DNA of 64,000 nt from Massospora cicadina. Its lineage: Eukaryota; Entomophthoromycota; Entomophthoromycetes; Entomophthorales; Entomophthoraceae. The position numbers and the translations under genes were made by a program. Positions 10,931 through 22,590 of the stretch are shown here, in pieces; positions within the stretch are counted from its first letter, which is position 1, and every line of letters starts with the position of its first letter. Where the stretch lies: positions 98,553-162,552 of the forward strand of contig JAKSZP010018546.1 in assembly GCA_022478985.1 (NCBI GenBank), read 5' to 3'. The notes below the pieces were generated by a model, which was given only the letters and a program-made list of their open reading frames with translations, searched no databases and was not told the origin of the DNA.

Positions 10931-11811
10931 AAACGCCCAAAATGGACAGATTGATTAAATCATACCTATCAAAATATCCAACCAGATGGGCAGCGAATAC
11001 TGCTATCCCTCCATGGTGGATGGGGAGGGGGATTGGGGGGCTTATCTTTGGCCGCATCCATCTCATCCCAGAGTAGGGTGCATGTTAAGGCAGATAGTAA
11101 GTGTGTGGGGGCATCAGCGGTATGAGGTTCAACATCCTTGATGATTGGAACTTCCGAGCAGTTGCCAGCCATCATAATGCCAACGATGTATTTGCCCAAA
11201 GCATCTTCAGCTTTGAGGCAGGCATCTGGGAGTTTAACAAACGTGGCGATGTTGATTTGGGTTATCTTATGCTTTTGGATTCCGTGCTACTGTTACCACA
11301 TTCTGGATGGCTTCAGTGACGTTTTTGTGTAAAGTTTTCATATTGATCTTACTTTGTGTAGTAAGATCTTTGGGGATAACAGGAGGTGGAATTCCTCCTG
11401 TGAGTGCAGCCACAGATTTGGCAGCAGCTTTGCAGAACGGATAATCTGGTGTGGTGGCTGCTTCTACTGCAAGCTGGTGGTCGCTGTAGAATAGTTTGGC
11501 GTTAGGTTTTAGGGCATATTTCTGAGGCGGGAATTTTGCATCCCATTTTGCATTACAGAACCTTTCGACTTGCAGCGATGGTTTATCAATGACGTTACCT
11601 GATTTTTCAATTTCAGCCAATAATTCCCATGGGTTTTGGTTTGATTGGATTGGGGAATCAGCATACAGTTGAGGTTTGTTTATTTCATTTGTGGAAGCAT
11701 GGGATCAAAATTTGGGATTCAATCTGATGCTTGATTGGTGGAATTATACATGGCATTTGGGTGAGGAGGAGGCTGATTGGTGGCTGCAGGTGTAGCTGCA
11801 GCAACAGGCTT
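10931..11811 (-). pseudogene. LINE relic (copy 2), 3' part of ORF1
   Basis: The minus-strand reading following the zinc knuckle contains a Pro-rich part (LPPPP, NQPPPHPNAM) and then an open frame at 11267-11620 of 117 codons with KAAAKSVAALTGGIPPPVIP. In the intact-looking LINE at 62.7-63.2 kb the same region after the knuckle is an Ala/Lys-rich tail, and only weak similarity is visible. No ORF2 sequence was found, so the element seems truncated at its 3' end or the remaining part is unrecognisable. Confidence 0.4.
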
Positions 11812-12596
11812 TTAGGGTGGAGGAGGTAGGATTGTGCCCCATGCCTGAAATTGTACAGGGTGGGCAGCGGATTGGAGATCAGCGGATAAGTCATCTAATC
11901 CATCTGAAGTGGTTGAGTAGGGGCACTTGCATTTCAAGTGGTCTAACTCAAAATATGATGGACAGATTGTCCACCCGCCCTCAACGTGGGCCCAAAATGG
12001 ATGGTCGGGCGCTGAGGGTATAATGGTGCGTGGCAGAATTGTCACTGCAATTTTAGTAAATTCAGGGCTTATTGTGGCATATGCCCGAGGCCCAGCAAGT
12101 CATGTGGCCCCATTTGGGACCACAAATTGTAAGATGGGGTTAGAGCCATAGGCTGCCAAACCATCCATCAGCTCCTGGTGGAGCACTTCAGGGGGAGGTG
12201 GGTGGGCAAACCTGTCAAGAGAGTGTCTGTAACTCTCTCGTTCCCAGCAAGGTGATGTGGGATGCAAACCCACATTGCTAGGGAACTAGCCATTAAAAGA
12301 ATGGGTAGGAAGGCACCTCGAGTGGTGCCAGTGCAAAGGGTACCCCAGGCAAGTGTGTAAAGAGCAACATAAAATAACAGGTAAGTAAGGAACATCACCG
12401 CTTGAGTGGACCCCAGAGGGACGTCCATAATCAAGTGTGGCTGGACGTCAGGGGCTTTGGGTGCCTCGATATGGAGGGGACCTGGGCGGCACACAGGTGC
12501 CCCTAGGATTTTGGTAAATTGTGAGATAAGGCAGTGGCCTACATGGTTGGAGACCTCCCCAAAGAGGTCCACCACCAAGTTTGCCCAAGTAACCAT
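11812..12596 (-). pseudogene. LINE relic (copy 2), ORF1 core with mutated CCHC knuckle
   Basis: Minus-strand readings in two frames align with ORF1 of the LINE at 62 kb. WANLVVDLFGEV matches LWEKFCEDVHKI; APDVQPHLIMDVPLG matches EAAVVRIVVDLPKG; ELMDGLAAYGSN matches EQHLKDGLTIYGKI; DHPFWAHVEGGWTIC matches THPFQVTVDNAPPIC. The knuckle near 11922-11964 reads CPSYFELDHLKCKC, a C-x2-C-x4-H-x4-C pattern whose second Cys is Tyr. LINE ORF1 proteins bind element RNA. Compared with the other copy, about 45 extra codons with a hydrophobic stretch (FLTYLLFYVALYTLAWG) lie after DVPLG. Confidence 0.6.
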
Positions 12597-13574
12597 TGAA
12601 AAAACGTAAAAAATGGGGGTTTTTATTAAGAAAGTCGATCAACAAGGAATGTTGGTCGCAAAAACATATTTAAAATGGGCTGGGGAAATTTAGGTTCTGC
12701 AAAAATGCGCCCAAGCCTTGACGCTCCAATAAACAGATGCTTCCGTCCATTTTGGTATTATACACCGAAAGTGCCTTCACTTGAGTAATTGACTGAAGCC
12801 TTGTTTTACCTGAAGTCAAAATTTCATAGCTGGAGCGGGACTTGAACCCTTGCTCTCCAACCAAGTGAATTGAATCATCTCCATTTAAAATGCAAATTGT
12901 TCGTTTCAAGGCCTGGGCTGAGATAAGAGGCTGGGCATTTTGCACCCCATCAGTATCAACCTGAGCATGCTTGGCCTGCACCCAGCGTTGATCTAAGGTG
13001 TGCTTTAGGTCAGGGAGAGCCTGAAGCTTCATCTTCTGGGCCTCCTGTCACTTAGCCTTATCTCTAGCATCAGTGCCTACTATTATGTCATCCAACCATG
13101 ACAAAACCAGCAAACTGAACCACCAAAGTGGTGTCCACTGGGAGCCAAGTCCAAATTGTGGGGAGAGGGGTGCCCTGGAATACCAGAGCACAGTTTATGC
13201 AGTGGCAGCATCAGCTTCACAGGTGAAGCCGAGGTCAAAATACCCCTTTTAGGGGCAGAAATCAATAAATCTGGCGGGTATCATTACTGCCTGTGCCATT
13301 TCTATAATGGCTTGGTCATGGTATGGGAATAGTTTCCCATATTCGACCCTTAGGCCATAGCACATGTTGCTCTGGGGGAGCACTAGGGGGCAGCGTGGTA
13401 CCGCTTGGGTATGAGAAAGATGGGCGTCCAGGTCCTTGGGTGGAACGAATTGGCCCATAGGTTTGGAATGACTGGGTGAACCAGTCCTAGCGCGTTTTCC
13501 TGCCGGATGGAAAATGGTGGGGGAGTTTTGCCGCTGCCCCACGCTGGAGCAGCTGGCGGAGAATCCAAGGACAT
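12597..13574 (-). pseudogene. LINE relic (copy 2), probable ORF1 N-terminal region
   Basis: Open frames on the minus strand at 13249-13542 (with a basic AGKRARTG stretch, possibly nuclear-localisation-like) and 12670-13032 precede the recognisable ORF1 core and are separated by stops. They have no visible counterpart in the other LINE, whose ORF1 starts close to 61.8 kb. They may be a longer ORF1 N-terminus or unrelated sequence. I do not recognise a domain. Confidence 0.3.
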
Positions 13575-13716
13575 TAGAGTGAAACTACTATGAGTGAATT
13601 TAATTTTGTTTTATAAATTTGTGTAATTTGGCTTGGAAAGTTACACTGAGCAGAAAGAGAGTTTTTTAAAATTAACCAGATTGATATTTCCTAATAATAT
13701 CAGATTTAGGGGGTGT

Positions 13717-14803
13717 CAGTTAGTTTATCATAATTGCTGGCTAATTTCCTATCTCAATTTAATGTCATATTTGCCAATTGGTGCTCCCCATTCAGGTGGG
13801 TTGAGACCTTTCAAAGTATTGAAGATAGTCCCTAGTAGCTTAATGTTATTTAAAGATTGACACTGACGACTGAAGAAAAGAAGTTATTCATTTAGTTATT
13901 AATCAATCAGCTATGGAGGAATGATAGTTTGATGCCAACTGCCAATCATCTGGCCATCTATGGAATTTATGGCAGAAAGATGAGGTTTCCAATATGTAAA
14001 CAAATGACAATGATTGCGCCGCCCTGATTCTGATACCAGTGACTGATATCAAGGATATTTGAAGTTGTTAATAATTGTAGTTTATATATGACTAACTGGC
14101 GACTCATGCAAGGGTGAGCCAGAATAATATTTGGTGTTTGGGAAGGGTAACTTAGGAGGAATTCAGCTCTGCAGAAATATAACGGTTGGATGAGGACCTG
14201 GATGGGATTGACAAGGGGATTTGAACAGGTGTATTAGCCTAATATAAATAGTTGTCATTCCCTTCTAAATATAGAGCTCTCTTTTGTCCATCTTTTATTA
14301 GTTGTTAGTAGTTAGTTCGCTAGATTAATGGAAGATGGGAAAGGAGATCCCTGAGGCAGTCTCATGGTGATGCGGCTGGAGTGGCTGACGCTGCAAGCTC
14401 TCATACTCAGCCCTACAAGAAACCACTTAATGGGAACCTGAAACCGGCCACCAACAATGAGGGGCTGATGGCCATCAGCAATGAGGGTAGTGTAGCGTGG
14501 GAGCCATGGACCCCATGATGAGGATGGACTTGCCAGTGCACACCCAAGAGGGGCGGGCAATTGTTCATTATGGAGAAGGAGCAAGGGGTCAGGCCGCCCA
14601 AGAAGGAGGCTGAGGATCACTGGTGCACTCCCAAGAGGAGCCAATGGCGCTAAGGAGAATTTCTTGGTCTGCTGGGTTGGTGTGTTGGATGTGGACTTGT
14701 AGGAGGTTGGTAGCCTATGAAGGCGAAATAGCAAGATTTAAGAAGTCTTCATACTGTTTGGCCTGGTACACTGGTGGAGCCCCGATGTAGCAGATTACAA
14801 AAC
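13717..14803 (+). mobile_element. LTR-like segment ending at a second primer-binding site
   Basis: It begins TGTCAGTTAG after a purine run (atttaggggg) and ends acaaaaca eight bases before a clear primer site. A TATA-like cctaatataaatag lies near 14238. No second copy occurs in the window, and it does not match the F/D LTRs, though it directly precedes the F/D gag. The boundaries are guesses from the TG...CA rule. A minus-strand open frame at 14312-14734 has no recognisable domain. Confidence 0.35.
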
Positions 14804-14811
14804 AATGAAAT

Positions 14812-14828
14812 TGGTGCTCACTACAGGG
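14812..14828 (+). other. Second primer-binding site
   Basis: It reads TGGTGCTCACTACAGGG, identical to the element-C site, and is followed by ggcccat as in element E. Its presence about 4.1 kb downstream of another such site, before a single gag, is unexplained. Confidence 0.75.
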
Positions 14829-14939
14829 GGCCCATTTCGCAACAACAACAATAGATTCTCCAGTTGATGGCTATGTCACATTGGGCTTGCACTGATGGGG
14901 AATCTTCACGGCACGCCATGATAGCTGAGTACACATAAT

Positions 14940-16720
14940 TGAAACTTGTCTTAGATGTAGTGCTCAAAAACTAAGATGAGCTTCTTAAGGAGTGTAATGA
15001 CGTATTAGATCAACTCAAAAACTTGTTCAGCCAGCTGCGGATCCTTAGGCAACAAAACAGAAAACTTTCCAATCACCTGAATGACACTACTAAACAGTCA
15101 TATTGTGCGGAGCAGAAATTGAAAAACACCTCCTACCCTCAATGCCCTCATTGGGAAGGGGAAGAGCAACAAGGGCGCTTAGACAAATTTGTGTTATGGT
15201 GAATATGAGGTCAGATACCAAAATGAGAAAATTTCACCAAACATGCAGGCTGCATGAGCTACTCAACCCATGATGGAAGATCTGGGGACAACTATGCACT
15301 AATGGACCAATTACCCCAGATTATGGCAGTACTGTCCATTGCAGAGACCCACGCTACCTTAAAACAGCTTACAAGACATGTGCCGCTGGCCCTTCTGAGC
15401 CAGCTCATCATCAAGAATCTTGCTATGGGCCTCGAACAATTCCTCACTATACACCAAAGGCTTGCAGTTATGAGTGGGAGGAGGAGGTTTATATCAATAA
15501 GCTGCCTTCACTCAACTGTGACGGAAACATCAATAGGTTCTTCAAATGATTTGAATTTGTGGTGGAAGGAGAATTGGATTGGCACAAAGATAAGTTGCTA
15601 ATATCCGCCCTTGATGTTGGAAGCGCCAACCAAATAACCTGCAACCTTCTAAGCAGCTCCATTACATACCAAGAGGTGAAGTAGACCATGCTGCGTTTGT
15701 TAAGGGGCAGCGCAAAGATGTCACAGTGGAAGGCTGATTTTTGACCATTGGGTTTCATTGTAATTAGACCCTTACTGAGTTTGCTGACCAATTTATGATG
15801 GAAGCACATGTGTTAATTGGGGCAGGGACTCTATATGAAGCTGATGTGGAATTGCGATGACCTCTGCAGTGAAGCCATATCATGAACTGTACAACGTCAT
15901 GGCCACAGTTTTGCAGGATGACGTACCCTGCTCAAAATTGTCCAATTTCTACGTCATCTATATGCCCTTTTTTCTCACCAAATATAGATCAGAAACCTTC
16001 AAAAGTCATCGCTGGACCCTCTTGATTGGGTGAATTGTCCCGCCCTATTTTTTTCGGCCAGTAACCCCCAGTTCTATTACAACTACATGCCTCTCCCTCA
16101 GCTGAGTTACCCACAACAGTCCAACATATGGCTAGACCTGTTTATGAAAACTGCTAGCAGCCCATCTTTTGACCTGGGCCTTCTTATGCTGACTTCCAAC
16201 AGTCCAACTATCAGCCTGAAACATCTTAAGATACCCAAGGACATAGGCCCTATGGGATAAATTGTTTTGATTTTGGTCTCTCTGGGAAACTTGCACGAAG
16301 CTTCTCAATTTTCAGGTCCATTACGTACAGCAGGACCAGTACTACCAGGGAAAAGATGGAGTGAAGTATAGATGGGACCCTCTACCTCTGCTATCCTAAC
16401 CCCAACTGTCCCACCTAGCCCTGAAAAAGTATATCCAGCCAAAGCCCCTCAGTACAATGACGAGTTTCTATATCAGCAGCTGACTGGAGAGGTAAATGTA
16501 CTAACATGGGTGCAAGAAAAGGCCACAGCGGAAGGAGGACCCCATGAGCAACTGAAGCCCTACGCTTGTCAGATTTTTGAACAAAGTTTGCTGGACAAGC
16601 TGGGACCCTCCTCAGATGTGCCTTCCCTGAAAGGAGTAAACGTTGACCTCCAGGAGGATGCTATTGTTAAAAATTACCCTATAAATCATTGAAAGGGTTA
16701 TGCAATTTCTTAAAAGAGAG
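14940..16720 (+). pseudogene. Element F/D gag
   Basis: A coiled-coil-like start (LDQLKNLFSQLRILRQQNRKL near 15005-15065) precedes a capsid-like part with CDGNINRFFK near 15520-15550, then EFVVEG and KLLISALDVGSANQITC, matching element A (CDGNRHVYFKHFKFAVEG) and element E (HDGNIYGFFKQFEFAVEG). A Pro-rich spacer (ILTPTVPPSPEKVYPAKAP) and the SDVPSLKGVNVD linker (16372-16692) follow. Several frames are needed, so it is inactive. Gag forms the particle packaging element RNA. Confidence 0.7.
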
Positions 16721-16739
16721 ATCCTCTAAATGTTCATAT

Positions 16740-17175
16740 AAAAACAGTCAAAATTATTCTTATTCATAGTGTGCATACTGTGACATCTTTGTGGCAAAAA
16801 CTAGAGTCCATGCTATAATAGATATGGGCGCCCCAATTAACATTGTTTCCACTAAGTTGGTGGCGAAGTTGATGTTAAAAACTAATGTGGAACATCAAAT
16901 GGTGTATGGGACCTCAGGAGCGGAAAGCACGATCTCTGAGGAAAGAATACATTGCGCTGCCCTTGAAGTTTGGATCAATTGCCAAAGTAGCTCTGGCAAT
17001 AGTGCTAAAGAACAGTAATCAACCTGTTAATTGGAACTGGTTTTTGCGACACTTTGGTGCTGTCATTGATATGACAGAGGAGACCTTTTATATTTTAGGA
17101 CAGCAGAACCCAATTTATTTTACCTCCGTGGAGTGCCAAAGGATCCTGTGCATGGGACATGTCAACCTTGCTTAA
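16740..17175 (+). pseudogene. Element F/D aspartic protease
   Basis: The frame at 16791-17018 reads AIIDMGAPINIVSTKLVAKL and then VYGTSGAEST. This is the retropepsin active-site loop with Asp-Met-Gly in place of the usual Asp-Thr/Ser-Gly. The C-terminal part (GAVIDMTEETFYILGQQNP, 17041-17115) continues in a second frame. The same Met occurs in elements C and E. The protease would cut the polyprotein during particle maturation. Confidence 0.7.
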
Positions 17176-18062
17176 AGTGAAGGTGTAATCCTAATTTTTT
17201 ATCACAACTGAAAAAGAGGACCTGGGACTTCCCACAGCAGATATATGAATATAAAGGGCTGCCTCTCAGAGCTGCCAGGTCTATATCCATCCCCTCCAGG
17301 CACCAAGTAATAGTAAACACCAAATTGGAGGTGGAAGTACCAGTCAGACTCTATGGGAAGTTATTGATCCTTATCAGCAATTGCGGATTGAGCCCCATGT
17401 GGCTCCAGGTATTATAATACCAGGACACAAGGAGATCAAGATTTCACTAAAAAATCTACAAAAGAACCATTGCAAAATAGCCAACATCAATTTTTAGCGT
17501 TTTTAACTTGACTACTGTTGAGGAGGTTCTATGGGTTCACAAGTTTGGGTCGCTGGATAAATTTGGTCTACCTGTCAAACCACAGCCCAGAGTAATGGTG
17601 GTGGTACCATGCAAAAATTTAACAGGGTTATTGAAGAGCACAAAACCAGGCGATATCTTTATTTGAAAAATATAAGGAGTTTCTGCTGTCAACTATCACT
17701 TTTTGGGATGCGTTTGAGGGTTATTCATTGATTGGAAACTGTAATCATCCCCATCAGGTCTCAACTAATCCGCCAATTAATAGTAGCTGAAGATGTAGTT
17801 ACTGAGGAATTAGGAAGCTACTGGAGCAAGGGATGCTGGAACCATCAAAGAGTCTGTGGGCTTTGCTCATCTTACATATAAAAAAGAAGGACGGTACCAA
17901 CTGGGTAGTAATAGACTACCAGAAGCTCAATATTATTACAAAAAAGGACTCATATCCCTCACCACGGATTGCTGATGCTTTGGATTAAATGGAGGAGCTT
18001 GTTATTTATCAGCAATATTTTAGATATTGAGTTAATGGAAAATTGAGTTGCCCATGGCGGAG
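17176..18062 (+). pseudogene. Element F/D reverse transcriptase, first part
   Basis: After a linker, RT motifs appear: QGMLEPSKSLWALLILH near 17830-17880, KKDGTNWVVIDYQKLN near 17883-17930, and finally KIELPMAE ending at 18062. The frame is then broken by element B and resumes at 31286 with EKCATITS. The catalytic motif lies in the second part. Stops at several positions show it is dead. Confidence 0.75.
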
Positions 18063-18513
18063 TGTGACAGTTGAGGCTTATCCTCAACATCACATTGCCC
18101 TTATCTTTGATAAGTCAGGACAAGCTGGTGTGGAAGACAGAGGGGGTGAGAGATCATTAGTCTTGGCTAGACCCCAGGTTGTGACTAAGACTGGGGTAGG
18201 ACGGCGGTTAGATGTTTCATCAGGCCTGGGGTCAAACCAAATGGTTTTAAAGTGGGTGGTTTCTAGTAAAAGGTGGATTTGAATCAAAATTGGAACGATT
18301 CTTGGGTATGGTGGTTCAGCCACTACAGAATTCATCCGGCCTAAAACAATTGGGGTTTGCTTATGGCATGTTTCAAAAGACATAACTTCAGGCATGGCGT
18401 ATGAGCTTGTTCTATGTTTGCAGCAGAGAGCTATAAGAGATAGGACTTGAGAATGGGAGGTTCTCTAGTTCCGTTTTCTATCAACTTGCCTAAATATGTC
18501 AAATAAAGCCATT
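18063..18513 (+). mobile_element. Element B 5' LTR, first part
   Basis: It begins TGTGACAGTTGAGG, like the 3' LTR at 30493, and by eye differs from it at about 19 of 451 positions. It stops at aaagccatt, where element A inserted, and continues at 25855 after the duplicated ccatt. The parts (451 and 338) add up exactly to the 789 bases of the 3' LTR. Left of it, GGAG (18059-18062) matches GGAG after the 3' LTR (31282-31285), a 4-bp target duplication. Confidence 0.92.
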
Positions 18514-18989
18514 TTTTAATTTTCAGCATCTATGCTCAATTCCGCCGAGTTGGATTTGCACAGGGTATTAGCCACTTAGCAACCAAATTGGATGATATGA
18601 GAATTGCTGACTTCTTAATAAAACTCAATAAAATATATATGGAGCTATTACCCGAATTTCTACCTTTATTTTTTATATAACTTGCAGACTTTTCTGCGCT
18701 CCTGTTTACCTCATAAAAGACTACTCCATTTAATCTTCCATGAGACTCTTTATACCTTGGTTCCCCAGCTGGATGTAGCCTTGGCTTGGTAATCTTCTAT
18801 TCCTTTTCCTTTTCTGAATTACTCTTGTTTGGATCAAATCTCAGCATAAATCCTCTCAACTCGCTGAATGTCATCATCTTGATCAATTATAATTTGTGTA
18901 TCCCTTTTTCATAAATCTTAAGACTCGTCTCAATCCTACAATCCGCTGATATGGGTAGCATATCATCCAGTCATATCAACTTACTGACA
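18514..18989 (-). repeat. Element A 3' LTR (left)
   Basis: It pairs with 25370-25849, sharing gcacagggtattagccact, ccttggcttggtaatcttc and catatcaactt. In element sense it begins TGTCAGTAAG. Its end has drifted to ...AAAA where the partner has AACA. Confidence 0.9.
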
Positions 18990-19186
18990 TTACCATCCCT
19001 TTGACTGGACAAAAGGCTTTTACTGTTTATATGCTTGAAGGAACTTTGTGCAGACTCGGTTGATAATCTGACCCCCAGTGGGTTCCTTAATTGTGTAGAC
19101 ATCCATGCCAGTCTTCTTGATAATCTCAAATGGGCTGACCCAAATGTCAGAGAGCTTATTTTTTCGTCAAAATCCATGCTGGTCAT
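18990..19186 (-). other. Element A polypurine tract and integrase C-terminal tail
   Basis: Just inside the left LTR the minus strand reads cagtcaaagggatggtaa, the purine tract that primes plus-strand DNA. Elements F/D (ttcaaggggggtaa) and E (cagtcaagggggataa) have the same layout. The rest is the decayed end of the integrase frame, including aaagttccttcaagc, also found at the end of F/D. Confidence 0.6.
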
Positions 19187-20254
19187 GGATTAAAACATAG
19201 TTCCCCACGGCAAACAACGGAAGTCTGCTCCAGCGCTTCTGTCAGCCACTTGGTCACGAATCTTCTTGGCCAAACTAGTGGAGTAGGCTTCTGTTTGTAA
19301 CTTGATCAATGTATCCGTTAGTGTCTTCAGATATTGCTGAGGATTCACACCACCAGTGTCCTCTACACACAAATATAGCAAGGCAGGCAGAGCCAGATGT
19401 CGACCATACAGCAGTTGAAATGGACTCTTACCAGTGGTCAAATGATAACTGATATTATAAGCGAACACAGCAGTAGGTAGAAGGGCACTCCATTCTGAGG
19501 GCTGATCTGTTACCAATTTGCGGAGTATGTTCACTAGGGTTCCATTGACTCGCTCCAACATCCTGTTTGATTCTGGATGATAGGGGATGGTCAAAACCCT
19601 GTGAATTGCCATCAACTCGTTTAACTTTGGCAGGATATGCGAAGTGAAGTTGGTACTGTTGTCCATCAGAATGAACTGTGGGAAGACATGCCGTTGTATA
19701 ACACACTCCATAATAAACTTGCCAGTTGTGACCGCGCCCAAGTCGCTAATAGCCCTGGCCTCCACCCATTGGGTCAAATTATTGATGGCAATGTTTATAT
19801 ACTTGGATTGATTGGCACTAGTTGGCAGAGGTACCACTACATCAATGGAAATGGTTTGCCATGCAAATTGGGGTTTCACCAGTTGGTAGGTGGTTTTCTT
19901 GTGGAAAGACTTTTCCACTTGACACTGATGGCAACATCTAACCATTTCCAATACGTCATAATGCATGCTTTCCCAGAAGTATTGGGGTCACAAAAACTCT
20001 AGCGTCTTCCACAATCTTCAATGTCCTACAGCCCAATGAGCATCCATAATTATTGAGGGTCTAGCTGAAGGCTTAGGAAAATTCAGCATCAAGTCTCCAA
20101 TCTGCTTGTATAATTCTTCCCCTCGTATGAAGGTATTCTCCCTGAGTCCATCTAACACCTTAATCACCTGCAGCAGCTCACCCTGGTATTTGTTTGTCAC
20201 CATCTTTTTGTACATTATATCAGCTAGGTTCTCTGTGATAGCAACTGTGGGCAA
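19187..20254 (-). pseudogene. Element A integrase
   Basis: A 258-codon open frame (19190-19966) is the longest in the window. It begins at the zinc-binding CCHQCQVEKSF, the preceding histidine arm (AHWAVGH) lying in the frame at 20018-20254. The catalytic core follows: ISIDVVVPLP (first Asp), FILMDNSTNFTS (second Asp) and NRMLERVNG (Glu). Then come the conserved WSALLPTAVFAYN and SPFQLLYGRH. All three acidic residues are present, but the frame breaks near both ends. Integrase inserts the cDNA in the nucleus. No chromodomain is visible. Confidence 0.85.
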
Positions 20255-20860
20255 TCGAGAAAGATAATCTGCGCTTTAATGTTTTTCTCCAGGTCAATGT
20301 AAAATCTTAAAATCATATGCTTGCAGCTTCAGAGCCCAACGTGCGAGCCATCCTTCTGGTTCACGCAGATTCTGTAGCCAGCGCAAGGAAGCATGGTCTG
20401 CCACTACTTGGAATCTTACCCCATATAAATATACCCAAAACTATTTGTAAGCGTAAATCACCGTTAGACACTCCCACTCATTTACGGTGTAGTTTTGTTT
20501 TTGACAGTTCAAGCTTTGACTACAGAATGTGACAGGATGTTCCACGCCATCATCATCCTTCTGGGATAATACTGCCCCAATAGCAGTGACGGATGCATCT
20601 GTTTGTACTATGAAATGTTTGTTGAAGTTGGGGTATTGCAAATGGGTGCGCTTGCTAATGCGGTATGCAATACATCAAAAGCATTTTGGCATTGTTACGT
20701 CTAATTGAAAGAAGCGTTTTTTTAATAACTCGAAAAGTGGGGCCCTGGTGCAGCTGAAATTGGGAATGAACCGTCAGTAATACCCAAACATCCCCAGAAA
20801 CACCTGAATGTCCCACTTATTTCCTGGCTGAGTCATCTTGCCTATCACTTCCACTTTAGC
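20255..20860 (-). pseudogene. Element A RNase H
   Basis: The minus-strand frame 20441-20641 reads HFIVQTDASVTAIGAVLSQK, then EHPVTFCSQSL and NYTVNEWECLTVIYAYK. This carries the first catalytic Asp (TDAS) and the Glu of the E-L motif (here EWECLTV); the later part, near 20370-20420, gives the WLQNLREPEG-like stretch. It degrades the RNA strand of the RNA-DNA hybrid. Stops flank the frame. Confidence 0.75.
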
Positions 20861-21660
20861 CAGCTGTGGTTTAAGCCCATCTAAATTATGACAAACCTAA
20901 GGTATTCTAATTGCTCTTTAAAGAAATGGCACTTTTGAGGCTTAATTTTGATATTAGTGGCAGCAAGGCGCTGAAACGCTTGCTCCAAGTGGGCAAGGTG
21001 CTCTGTAAATGTCCGCAAAAACACATTGATGTTGTCAAGGTAAACTAAGATGCAGGACAGCTTTAAATCACCTAAAAGAATATCCATGGTACGCTGGAAT
21101 GTAGTTGGGGTGTTACACAACCCTTGCAGCATGCGCGTCAGCTGGAACAACCCTCTCGAGGCGATGATTGCACTTCTCCTGTTCTGTTAATGGCAATTTG
21201 ATCTGCCAGTACCCTGAGATCAGATCCATGGCAGAAAAATAGTTCGCCCCACCCAATTGGTCTAACGCATCATCAATCTGCGAAAGAGGGTAGGTATCCT
21301 TCTTTGTTACATTATTGAGTTTATGATAGTCAATAACTACCCATTCGAGACATCCTTTTTCCTTATGATGAGCACAGGTGACGCCCACAGACTGTTTGAT
21401 GGCTCTAGCATTCCTTGATCAATAAGTTTATCCACTTCATCAGAGACAACCTCTTCTGCTGCTTTTGAACGTCTAATAGGATGCAAACAAATAGGAGAGT
21501 GATTTCCCATATCTATCCAATGTACCACCCCTTGAGCGCACCCCAAGTCATGATTGTTATTTGTGAAAATATCCCAATACTTTTTAAATAATGCCATAGC
21601 CTTATCTTGCTGATCCACTGATAATCCCATGAGCACTTCCCGCGGAACCATGGTCAGTAC
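20861..21660 (-). pseudogene. Element A reverse transcriptase (YLDN)
   Basis: Three overlapping frames cover the RT: 21337-21651 (LIDQGMLEPSNSLWASPVLI), 21113-21388 (LEWVVIDYHKLNNVTKKDTYP, FSAMDLISGYWQIKLP) and 20881-21150 (FQLTRMLQGLCNTPTTFQRT, ILVYLDNINVFLRTFTEHL). The motif is YLDN rather than YLDD, so the second catalytic aspartate is asparagine. Elements F/D and E are also altered at this position. Frameshifts separate the parts. Confidence 0.85.
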
Positions 21661-22590
21661 GCCAAACGAGGAGTGAGCTGGTAGACTGAGATCCTCCCAT
21701 GAGCCAAAATCATGAATATGACGAACTCTCTATAGGGACGAAGTGTAGGTAAGCCACCACTTGGTGCCACCAGATCATTATTGCCTTCTTCTGTAAGTTT
21801 TCTAGCAGCACTTTCACCTCCCCATTCCCCAGTAGCAGTAAACCTGGAGCCACATGTGGTTCAAGCCATGAGTGATGGTGGGGCGCCATAATTTCTCCAT
21901 AAAGCCCCTTTTAGACATGATTATAAGCCCAGTCCCTATTATGCTCTGGTGTCCAGACAGTAGGCTTAAAGCGCGCGTTGCTCGAAGTGAGATTCCTTTG
22001 TACTCATATATCTGGTTGGGGAGGATCCTGGTCCGCTGACTCAGTCACTGATAGCAAACAGGAATCACTCCATCACTGTATGCTATATTGACCTGACTGG
22101 ATTGGACTGGATCTGTTGGGATTTCACCAGAGGAAAAATATACTGGAATCTGTTGGCCAAACATAGTAAGGGTTTCTTCCGCCATATTTATCACAACACT
22201 AAATTTTCTCATGAAAGCTGCGTCAATTAGCATATCATAGTGGTTATTTGGCAAAACCACCACCAGAGCGGACACCTGGACTGACCCAAATCATAAAGGC
22301 AATGCGCTATATGCTCCTTCCGACACAGTGCTGTGCGTTCCCATGGTCCCATATACTACTTGATGGTCCACATCCAGTTTTAACATAAGTTTAGCTACCA
22401 ACTGGGTGGAGACTATGTTCACAGGTGCTTCTGTGTCTATGATAGAGCAGATTTTTGTGCTTTGAACGAATATGTCACAATAAGTACATTCCAAGTAAGA
22501 AGAACCATCAGTGTTTATTACTTGTACGTTCAAGAGGCTTTGTGTTACTCAAAAAGGAAGAAATTCCCTTGCTGACCTGAGGATACTCAC
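21661..22590 (-). pseudogene. Element A aspartic protease and linker
   Basis: The frame 22291-22533 reads ICSIIDTEAPVNIVSTQLVAKL and VYGTMGTHSTVSEGAYSALPL, the retropepsin loop with Gly replaced by Glu (DTE). The next frame (22045-22275) has ALVVVLPNNHYDMLIDAAFM and TLTMFGQQIPVYFSS. The linker to RT (21661-22040) has only short frames. The active-site change suggests a dead copy. Confidence 0.75.

Noticed and set aside
12168..12596. 142-codon minus-strand frame as a membrane protein gene
   Set aside because: Its ends align with LINE ORF1, and the hydrophobic block lies between those parts, so it is part of a LINE relic.
12836..12870. tRNA-like B-box on the minus strand (GGTTCAAGTCCCGCTCC)
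   Set aside because: The T-loop sequence is convincing, but the flanking stem has only about three pairs and no A-box or cloverleaf could be drawn at the right distance. It may be chance or an old SINE trace; not called as a tRNA.
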